Part shown: positions 1 to 10,609 of the stretch, one piece after another
How positions within the stretch are numbered: the stretch's first letter is position 1
How the letters are laid out: each line of letters begins with the position of its first letter
Position numbers and translations under genes: made by a program
Origin: Irineochytrium annulatum
Taxonomy: Eukaryota; Chytridiomycota; Chytridiomycetes; Chytridiales; Chytridiaceae
Assembly (NCBI GenBank): GCA_027600665.1
Contig: JADGJL010001054.1
Coordinates: 1-10,609, forward strand
Direction: 5' to 3'
Length of the DNA stretch: 10,609 nt
The notes under the pieces: generated by a model
Databases searched by the model: none
What the model was told of the DNA's origin: nothing
What the model saw: only the letters and a program-made list of their open reading frames with translations

Positions 1-758
1 GACGGGGAGGAGCTGAAGGGGTTGGGAGGGCACGCGCATGCGCATGGAGAGGGACACGGGCATTTGCATGGGCATGGACACGGCGGACACGCGCACGGAG
101 GGGATGACGAGGAGTCCGCCCCCACGAAACCTCGGCGTCAGATGAACATCAACGTCCGCAGCGCGGCGCTCCATGTCTTGGGCGACCTGATCACGTCCAT
201 AGGCGTCCTCCTCTCCTCCGTCATCATCATGTTCAACCCCTCCATGACCTTTGTCGACCCCGTTTGCACGATCCTCTTCGCCATCTTCGTCGTCGCCACC
301 ACCGTGCCGCTCTTTTGGGAGAACTGGGTCGTGTTGATGCAATGTGAGTCGTTTTTTTTTTGGGGGGGGGGTACTATTAGGGAGTGGTGCTAACAAGGCT
401 GGTGTGTTTAGCGACGCCAAACGGCATCAGCACGGAGGAGGTGCGGAGGAAGCTTCTCTCCATCACGGCCGTCGTGGACGTCCACGACCTCCACATCTGG
501 ACGCTCACGCAGGACAGGCACGTCCTCACCGCGCACTTGACTGTGTCGACCACCCACCACCCGAACGCGGCCTCTGTCACTCACCCGACGGCGAGCGAAG
601 CAGACGACGTGTCGCAGAGCACTGCCGTCGTGGAAGGGGATCTGAGGGGTGTGGAGGTCGCAGCAGTGCTGAAGAGGGCGGCGGAGGTGGCTGGGTTGTT
701 TGGGATCAGGGCGACGACGTTCCAGGTCGAGCCGGATTTGAGCGGGTCGGGAGGGTAG
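1..758 (+). CDS. CDF-family zinc transporter, ZRC1/COT1-like, C-terminal part (5' end outside window)
   Basis: A cation diffusion facilitator, which exchanges Zn2+ for protons. Fungal ZRC1/COT1 relatives load zinc into the vacuole. Exon 1 is open from base 1 to 343 and exon 2 runs 412-758 (stop TAG 756-758). The intron 344-411 has a GTGAGT donor, a CTAAC branch site at 390-394 and a TTTAG acceptor. Joining restores a conserved family stretch, giving 229 visible residues. The start of the visible part is the histidine-rich loop that lies between TM4 and TM5 in this family, with about ten His in 31-96. TM5 follows and contains the zinc-binding HxxxD motif (His codon 172-174, Asp codon 184-186). 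TM6 comes next, then the cytoplasmic C-terminal domain with the VHDLHIWTL motif in exon 2. TM1-TM4 and the start codon are missing because the window begins inside the gene. The family call is firm; vacuolar location and zinc specificity are inferred from relatives. Confidence 0.93.
352..371 (+). repeat. T10-G10 homopolymer pair inside the zinc transporter intron
   Basis: Ten T are followed directly by ten G, just downstream of the donor site of the 68-nt intron. Runs like this vary in length and are often miscounted in sequencing, so the intron length is uncertain by a few bases. The exon frames on both sides are unaffected. Confidence 0.85.
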
Positions 759-1186
759 GCCCGCGACGGAGTTTTAAGACGGAATGGTGGATGCGGACTA
801 CGGGACAGTAGACGCGGTGGTGTACGCGTTTTGGAATTTATTTTTATTGTACTTATTCAGCCAATGTTGGCTTATGCTTGGTCTCATACTCTTCGCCTCT
901 TATCGCTTCCTATTTCGATGCACCTTTCCCTTTTTTGAGTTGCGAGCTAGTTCTCTAAATATTATTTGTACTTGTGCATGATGTTGATGAGCACAATCTT
1001 TGATGAAAAGGATTGCAGTAGGTGGATGACGTGGAGACCGGTGGTGGGAGTTGATGCACCACCAATCACTTTTGGCATTGGAATACATGGCTTGCATTAC
1101 TTGCATCATGCCAAGGCGCTCGTTTCGTTGATAAGGTTTTGGTGATTTAGGGAGCGACGGCACAATATGAGGGTCTGGCGGCTTGA
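759..1186. other. Intergenic: 3' UTR of the zinc transporter and spacer
   Basis: I see no convincing coding region here. AT-rich sequence at 834-862 probably belongs to the 3' UTR and cleavage region of the zinc transporter. A small perfect inverted repeat has 7-bp arms GGTGGTG (1040-1046) and CACCACC (1057-1063) with a 10-nt loop. A CCAAT pentamer overlaps its right edge (about 1062-1066). The open frames in this stretch have no recognisable protein features. Confidence 0.6.
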
Positions 1187-1365
1187 CACTCTGAAACACA
1201 CGCGTTTGGTGAACGCGAAGCCGTTTTCATTAGACAAGCCGTGCGAGGGATAATAAGAAGATAAGAAGAAGCTGTCTCCTCGCTCGTCCCTCTCCGTGTC
1301 TCTGCAGCCCTTTCCCTCCCCTCTCGCGTCTTCCTCCCCGTCTCCCGTCGTTCCTCTCGATCAAG
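1187..1365 (+). promoter_or_regulatory. Promoter and CT-rich leader of the small Cys-rich gene
   Basis: An ACGCGT hexamer (1200-1205), which matches the MCB/Mbp1-type site, is followed by two GATAA motifs at 1249-1253 and 1260-1264, within an A/G-rich stretch that may also act as the TATA-like core. From about 1271 to 1360 the plus strand is strongly pyrimidine-rich. Such CT-rich tracts commonly lie at transcription starts of highly expressed fungal genes. The leader runs straight into the ATG at 1366, which has the favourable context CAAG-ATG. Motif matches are seen; binding by particular factors is inference. Confidence 0.5.
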
Positions 1366-1657
1366 ATGCAGCAACAACAGCCCATCCAGCAGGACAACAA
1401 GGGCATCCCCGCCCAAACCGTCTACGTCGCCGGTGGAGCGTGCCAGCACAACTTCGTCCCCACGGGCTCATGGGTACGCTCCTTTCCCCCATTCTCTCCT
1501 TTTCCTCGCCTGTGACTAACCTCCCTTTTCGCTCGCTTCACAGTCAATGAAGGACCTCGCCCTCTGCCTGTTCTGCTTCCCCTGGAACTTCTGCTGCTGC
1601 CCGCCGGGTCAGGACATCACCCAGTGCACCAACTGCGGGATGAAGCTGGGTCAATAG
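1366..1657 (+). CDS. Small cysteine-rich membrane-associated protein, BRI3/LITAF-like (73 aa)
   Basis: Exon 1 is 1366-1473 (36 residues) and exon 2 is 1544-1657 (37 residues plus TAG). The intron 1474-1543 is phase 0, with donor GTACGC, a CTAAC branch site at 1516-1520 and a CACAG acceptor. The protein opens with a Gln-rich segment (residues 2-9), then Cys26-x-His28, a Cys- and Phe-rich hydrophobic core at residues 41-57 with a Cys53-Cys54-Cys55 run, and a closing Cys64-x2-Cys67-Gly. A metal-binding half at each end of a hydrophobic segment is the layout of the BRI3 and LITAF families. Those proteins sit on late endosome or lysosome membranes by folding the two halves into one zinc site, with the hydrophobic segment dipping into the bilayer. 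The family match is by eye and the first half has Cys-x-His rather than Cys-x2-Cys, so function is inference. It is certainly a gene: the intron is well formed and the frame is conserved across it. Confidence 0.78.
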
Positions 1658-2119
1658 GGGAGGGGATGGGATTGGAGTACACTAGCTAGCGGGACTGTTG
1701 TTGTGGGAGATGCTCAATTACAATACATGCGTTTTACACCGTTATTGAAATGATGAATGCGAGAGCGAGAGAGAGGGTGGATGAAGTAAACAATTAGCTC
1801 TAAGATCGCTTTGATGTCGAGCCGCATCCTGCACGAGAACTTTCGCTCCGTTGTTATTGGGAAAGTTGAGTGGGAAGGCCGGACGCCATCGACCGAGGGA
1901 CTTGATCTACAACACGCCTGTCCCCAGCCAGGCCGATCCCGCGAACCTCCTAGTCCTGCATCAAAGCCTCGGCTGGAAGGGCGATCGGGTCAGGTCAAGT
2001 CACGAAGTCTCATGCGACACGGAGTGGGCTCTGATGGCATTTCGGTGACTGAGCCCAGTCGCGCCGACGCCGTTTCCCAATAAAGCGGCCTGTCGCCAGC
2101 CGTCCCGCCATCAACCGCA
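1658..2119. other. Intergenic: 3' UTR of the small Cys-rich gene and promoter of the ABC transporter
   Basis: I see no gene in this stretch. A GA-rich run (about 1759-1777) lies in the likely 3' UTR. Upstream of the ABC transporter start there is a CCAAT motif in CCCAATAAAG (about 2075-2084), roughly 40 bp before the ATG. The open frames crossing 1811-2083 lack an ATG in good context and have no recognisable domain. Confidence 0.5.
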
Positions 2120-7377
<5,258 letters not shown>

Positions 7378-7575
7378 TTTTCCGTCCACCACCTCTTGAC
7401 GTAGTTGGACGTTTCTCTTGTGAATATAATTGTGTCAGAGTTTCGGCACTCGATCCATACAATCATGCACTTCCACACCTCTTTTACAGCTGCAAAGATG
7501 ACATTCTTAGTTGCTCACAGCGAGCGAACGGCATGCGCTAACTACAACACCGCCCTCGCCGCCGCAGCGGCACCA
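7378..7575. other. 3' UTR region of the ABC transporter
   Basis: Sequence after the TGA stop is AT-richer and shows no recognisable gene. It contains short open frames but no domain or well-formed intron. It runs into the zinc-finger relic at 7576. Confidence 0.5.
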
Positions 7576-7617
7576 GCAACTCCATTTCGTGCCCCCACTG
7601 CTCTCGACACTTCGCGC
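7576..7617 (+). pseudogene. Relic of C2H2 zinc-finger coding sequence
   Basis: These 42 bp match the reverse complement of 9798-9839, inside the minus-strand zinc-finger gene, at 39 of 42 positions. Read from 7575 the frame gives SNSISCPHCSRHFA, the first half of a C2H2 finger. It then diverges and stops soon after, in GGGGTGTAG at about 7634-7642. Two of the three differences are silent; the others change Pro to Ser. No upstream start or downstream second half of the finger is present, so this is a fragment from a duplication of that gene or of a close paralogue. It does not look like a working gene. Confidence 0.7.
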
Positions 7618-7815
7618 CAAGGGAGTGTGGATGGGGTGTAGAGGATTTTGAGGATTTTGGGTATTGCTGTTCGTCGAGGATGGTGGATATATATTTATGT
7701 GTATATGTGCTGTCAACAGGTGTGCCACGATCACAAACCTTTTTACGCTTTCTTTTTTATTTATTTTTTTTAATGAAATAAAATCAAACCTTTTTTGTAT
7801 CGCGTTTGTGTCCAG
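7618..7815 (+). promoter_or_regulatory. Possible promoter, 5' exon and first intron of the surface-protein gene
   Basis: A short direct repeat of GAGGATTTT occurs at about 7641-7658. A TATATATTTA stretch (about 7687-7696) could be a TATA element, or a 3'-end efficiency element for the ABC transporter. A possible first exon is 7680-7719: it starts ATG GTG GAT, encodes 13 residues and ends one base into a codon. A donor GTGTGC at 7720 and acceptor GTCCAG at 7814-7815 would make a 96-nt T-rich intron with the correct phase for the next exon. The 13 residues are a poor signal peptide with an acidic second residue region, so the true first exon may be elsewhere or lost. Confidence 0.3.
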
Positions 7816-9192
7816 GAACACAGCTTCTTGGGGGAACACCCACTTACGACACCTTCACCGACGACTCACTCACGTCCGCCGCCGCCCTCACCGCCATCCT
7901 TGCTGACATCCAGATGCTCCCGGCCTGCGCCGCGGCTTGCAACACGCTCCCCCCGCCGATCGACGCCGCCTCGCTTGTCACCTTCTGCACGGCGCTCTCG
8001 GGTGCCCTCGGCCAGATCGCCGTCTGCGGCAAGAAGGCCCGCACCAACGCCGACGACTTCACGCACGCCACCGCCGCCGTCACGGCCGCCGCCGGCACTT
8101 GCGCGCAGCTCGCCGGCGGTGAGGGCCCGGCCCCGCCACCCGTCTTGCCACAGCAGGACAACACAACAGTCTACTACACCAACCAGGCATGTATGGAGAG
8201 GGGAGAGGAGAGACGAGGGAATACGGAAGCACGCGAACGGATGAATGTGAGAGAGTCTAACAACCAAACGAACAAACAGGTCAACCACATCCAATGGTCG
8301 ATCCAGCCCACTGCGAATGCCGGGATCGCGACGCTGAGGCTGGTGCTTGGGCTAGTGTCATTTGGGGCAGTGACTGACCTCTTGACGATCGTGGATGAAT
8401 TACCGTTCCCCAACACGTTGTCGTACGACTGGCTCGCTCCTGGGAATATTACTACGGGTGCTACGACGGAGTGTAAGCATTCTTTTTGAGAGGAGCGAAA
8501 GAGGAAGAGTAGATTAAAAGCGTGCCCCTTAACCACAGACACGGTGATCTTCAAAGGTATTAGCTCCACAGGTGCTGAGATTTCAGCATCTTACGCCTCG
8601 TGGTTCCACTTTGCTGCTGGGACTACGACCACCACGACCACGCAACCGGTCATAACATCTCCTTCGGCAAGCCCGACCGCGTCGGTCACCACCTCTGCAT
8701 CGAGCTCCCAAACGCCAACGACAACATACGTCATCATCGCCCTTAGCGTCCCTCCTGATAGCCCTCACGGCCATCGTTGCCTACTTTGTTAACCGCAAGC
8801 GCCGTGGTTCGGCCCAGGACGGCCCACCTGTGGTGTCCACACCCGTCATTATGCAACATCGGCCGAACGCGCACTTCACGGCACCTACATCCGCCTTCAC
8901 AATGGAACCCGCGCCATCGCCCGTTTACGACAAGCCCCTGCCGAAGCCAGGCGAGCGTGCGAGCGTGGACCTTCGAGCGCCGGCTAGGGGCACCTCGATG
9001 TTAAAGGCCGGGATGCGGTCGGTTCCAGATGTCACCGATTCCACCGCGGGGATCTCTATCATGACCGTGTCATCCATGACAGCGCCGCCTTCGTACAACG
9101 CCATTGCGTCCACGCTGCCGACGCGCCCGGCCGCCGCTGCTAATGCTTCACCTGGGGCGGTGGTGGTGGAGCCGACGCCGCCAGAAGAATAA
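7816..9192 (+). CDS. Cell-surface protein: reduced CFEM-like domain, Kre9/KNH-like domain, Ser/Thr stalk, TM, PPxY tail; first exon uncertain and apparent frameshift
   Basis: Coding blocks are 7816-8186, 8280-8472 and 8539-9192 (stop TAA 9190-9192). The introns are 8187-8279 (GC donor, CTAAC branch at 8256-8260) and 8473-8538 (GTAAGC donor). Block 1 has five Cys, beginning CAAAC, in a spacing that follows part of the eight-Cys CFEM pattern of fungal surface proteins. The next part, from VNHIQWSI (8280) to about 8616, matches the Kre9/KNH-like wall domain: a tryptophan near the start, LSYDWLAPGNIT in the middle, a YTV strand after the second intron and SYASWFHF at the end. A Thr/Ser-rich stalk follows to about 8727. 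In the next frame come a hydrophobic helix (8740-8790), basic NRKRR (8791-8805) and a roughly 130-residue tail with PPSY at 9085-9096, a WW-domain ligand as bound by Rsp5-type ligases. The frame moves by one base between about 8710 and 8740; no suitable intron explains this. No in-frame ATG lies between the stop at 7779 and 7816. The role is probably cell wall or sensing, by inference. Confidence 0.72.
8187..8279 (+). other. GC-AG intron candidate in the surface-protein gene
   Basis: The sequence CAG|GCATGT at 8184-8192 fits the GC-AG donor consensus. A CTAAC branch site sits 19 nt before the CAG acceptor at 8277-8279. The 93 nt are divisible by three and contain no stop, so unspliced RNA would still be open. 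The peptide it would add is a charged, low-complexity run at the border of two domains, which argues for an intron. The nearby GT at 8191 would put the following domain out of frame. Confidence 0.6.
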
Positions 9193-9603
9193 TGTTGTTA
9201 GAGCTGTGGTTATTTTCGTCACGGGCTCAAGGCACTTCGCTGGTACTGTCAAATGGTCATTAGATGGCATTGCGTTTGGATACTTTTAACGCCTTTTCGT
9301 TTCTGCTGGGTGATCATATTGCGGAGCTGCCACACTTCCAACCATCTCTTTCTGGCGAAAAGTATCTTTTCCTTATTTTCGTAGTTATTTTCATTTTCAT
9401 TTTTATACTATTTTATTTGTGAAGAGAATCAGGTTAGAGAGTGCATCTGATGCGTTATGCGATCTCATCTCTGTATTAGAAGTCGACCCGCTGAAAAACA
9501 ACAGAGGGCAGGTATATATTATGACAGTCTATTCCTACACCAGCCATCCACATCTACATTAATATCCACCATTCTCAACGAATCACCAATATCCAACCAT
9601 CCT
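9193..9603. other. Shared 3' region of two convergent genes
   Basis: This stretch lies between the plus-strand surface-protein gene and the minus-strand zinc-finger gene and holds no recognisable gene. It is AT-rich around 9360-9420. On the minus strand an AATAAA hexamer (plus-strand TTTATT, 9412-9417) lies about 190 nt after the stop of the zinc-finger gene and may be its polyadenylation signal. Confidence 0.5.
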
Positions 9604-10254
9604 TTACACCACATCCATGCTCCTCGGCCGCGGTCCCCGTTTTAAGCATTTCGGCATGACCGGGTTCGAGCATGTCCCCTTGTCCACATGCCTCTTGCAG
9701 GCGTCCCGTCTGCCAAAGCGCATCCCGCAGCCACACGCGAACAGGTGCAGGGCCGGATCCTGAAATCGCGTCAGGTGTCGCGAGAGGTCCTGCCGGCGCG
9801 CGAAATGTCGAGAGCAGTGGGGGCACGGGATGGAGTTGCGAGAGGAGGAGGCTGAGGCTGGAGAATACGTGGATGATGGAGCCGGAGATGGCGGTGGCGT
9901 TGCGAGAGGCGGGAGTGGAGGGACGGTGTTGCTGTACATCGTCGTGAGGGCATTGAGAAGGAGGATGTTGAGGAGCGCGTCGTCGTTGGGCATGGGATTG
10001 AAGAACGGTGAGGGTGGAGCGGTAGACATAGCGGTCTCGGGCGTGTTGAAGTCAAGGTCGTGACCGAAGAGGTCAGTCTGCGGGGTGAGGAGCGGGTCGA
10101 GCATGAGGTTGTCGACGGCCAGCGGGTCGCCGACATCGCCGGTGGTCGCGGTCAAGCCCAGGTTTTCATCTTTCGTGGACTGCAGCTCCAGGTCGAGGAG
10201 GAGTTGGTCGAGCAGGTCGCCGTGCAAGACGTTGAGTTCGTTATAAATGGACAT
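9604..10254 (-). CDS. C2H2-type zinc-finger transcription factor, single exon (216 aa)
   Basis: The frame runs from ATG (10252-10254) to TAA (9604-9606) without an intron. Residues 1-80 are rich in Leu and Asp, a composition like acidic activation regions. Residues about 112-140 are Pro/Ser-rich. The C-terminal part has two adjacent finger-like units, as in many fungal regulators. Unit 1 has Cys144-x2-Cys147-x12-His160, but position 164, where the second His is expected, is Phe; His170 is the next His. Unit 2 has Cys174-x-Cys176-x12-His189-x5-Cys195, a C2HC variant common as the last finger in fungi. Basic residues follow to the end (KRGPRPR). A nuclear DNA-binding regulator is the natural reading; target genes are unknown. 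The fragment at 7576-7617 copies the start of unit 1. The gene is convergent with the surface-protein gene. Confidence 0.85.
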   Translation of the reverse strand: MSIYNELNVLHGDLLDQLLLDLELQSTKDENLGLTATTGDVGDPLAVDNLMLDPLLTPQTDLFGHDLDFNTPETAMSTAPPSPFFNPMPNDDALLNILLLNALTTMYSNTVPPLPPLATPPPSPAPSSTYSPASASSSRNSIPCPHCSRHFARRQDLSRHLTRFQDPALHLFACGCGMRFGRRDACKRHVDKGTCSNPVMPKCLKRGPRPRSMDVV

Positions 10255-10609
10255 TCGCGTTGATGATGATGGGCGTGCGACGGGCCCTCGCGACGCGTTT
10301 AAATGGACGCGAGGGTCCGTGAGGGTTGAGGGGCTTGTGTGGGAAGGTACGCCTTCTCAGTGATGTGGCCGTCTGCCCTGGTACCCGACCCACTGACCCA
10401 CTGTGCGGCTGGGCGGCTTGAGCGGGCTTATTTGTCGGAGTGCAACTTTTGTTATACCGCCAACCGGCATCACCCGTAAAAAACTACACGCGCGTTGGGG
10501 GTACACGTGTTTTCACGTTTTTTGATAGGAACGTGAGTTGGCGTGGCAGCCGTTGAGCAATTTAGAGGGTGAAATTGAAGGTGTAATAATGACACGTCCC
10601 TGCACGTCC
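10255..10609 (-). promoter_or_regulatory. Upstream region of the zinc-finger gene
   Basis: No gene is seen here; the stretch is the likely promoter of the minus-strand zinc-finger gene. A TATA-like TTTAAAT (10298-10304) lies about 45 bp before the ATG, inside the loop of an inverted repeat. An ACGCGT hexamer overlaps it at 10293-10298. An 8-bp palindrome ACACGTGT at 10503-10510 contains the bHLH E-box CACGTG, and further CACG/CGTG half-sites occur from about 10500 to the end of the window. Confidence 0.5.
10285..10315. repeat. Inverted repeat around the TATA-like motif
   Basis: Perfect 8-bp arms CCCTCGCG (10285-10292) and CGCGAGGG (10308-10315) flank a 15-nt loop that holds the ACGCGT hexamer and the TTTAAAT motif. 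It could bind a dimeric regulator or form a hairpin in the leader. Only the symmetry is seen; the role is unknown. Confidence 0.6.

Noticed and set aside
344..811. 155-residue open frame overlapping the second exon of the zinc transporter
   Set aside because: It begins inside the intron and is a shadow of the conserved CDF frame; composition is Arg/Gly/His-rich with no domain.
1880..1895. CGG-N10-CCG, like a Zn2Cys6 regulator site upstream of the ABC transporter
   Set aside because: A single occurrence of a six-base specification in GC-rich DNA is expected by chance, and it lies over 200 bp from the start with no second copy.
1811..2083. 90-residue open frame between the small Cys-rich gene and the ABC transporter
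   Set aside because: It starts at a non-ATG codon, has no recognisable domain or well-formed intron, and overlaps the likely promoter.
8557..8746. Longer introns from donors at 8557 or 8572 to the acceptor at 8745-8746
   Set aside because: The phase would work, but they would be 175-190 nt, far longer than other introns here, and would remove the conserved end of the KNH-like domain and the whole Ser/Thr stalk.
8730..8799. A 70-nt GT-AG intron that would fix the reading frame of the surface protein
   Set aside because: It has the right phase, but its only branch-like motif is about 5 nt from the acceptor, and splicing would delete a good membrane helix and part of its basic stop-transfer sequence.
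9661..9680. GGTTCGA-like B-box suggesting a tRNA
   Set aside because: It lies inside the zinc-finger coding sequence and there is no A box or cloverleaf around it.

Overview
The window reads as fungal nuclear DNA. Genes are split by short introns of 55-96 nt with GT-AG ends (one GC-AG candidate) and branch sites such as CTAAC, CTGAC or TTAAC. Coding DNA is GC-rich, intergenic DNA has T-rich and CT-rich tracts, and the families are typical of fungi: a ZRC1/COT1-type zinc carrier, a vacuolar ABCC transporter of the YBT1/VMR1 kind, a Kre9/KNH cell-wall domain and a fungal C2H2 regulator. I cannot name the phylum from the sequence alone. No rRNA, tRNA, CRISPR array, transposon or viral gene was recognised.

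Layout from left to right. (1) 1-758, plus strand: the C-terminal part of a cation diffusion facilitator zinc transporter, one intron, 5' end outside the window. (2) 759-1365: 3' UTR, intergenic DNA and a promoter with two GATAA motifs and a CT-rich leader. (3) 1366-1657, plus strand: a 73-residue cysteine-rich BRI3/LITAF-like protein with one intron. (4) 1658-2119: intergenic. (5) 2120-7377, plus strand: a complete ABCC transporter, 11 exons and 10 introns, 1553 residues by my joining, with TMD0-TMD1-NBD1-TMD2-NBD2. (6) 7378-7815: non-coding or 5' region holding a 42-bp relic of the C2H2 gene found further right. (7) 7816-9192, plus strand: a cell-surface protein with a reduced CFEM-like cysteine domain, a Kre9/KNH-like domain, a Ser/Thr stalk, a transmembrane helix and a cytoplasmic tail with a PPSY motif. 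Its first exon is unclear and its reading frame shifts by one base just before the membrane helix. (8) 9193-9603: the shared 3' region of two convergent genes. (9) 9604-10254, minus strand: a single-exon C2H2-type regulator, with its promoter in 10255-10609.

The zinc carrier and the ABCC transporter both belong to families that usually act at the vacuolar membrane, but nothing in the sequence shows that they are co-regulated. The genes look like an ordinary fungal neighbourhood rather than a cluster. The most interesting points are: the lost switch histidine in NBD1 of the ABC transporter; the unusual architecture and apparent frameshift of the surface protein; and the short inverted copy of the zinc-finger coding sequence, which places two copies in opposite orientation on either side of the surface-protein gene. 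I saw no sign of a wholly new multi-gene system.
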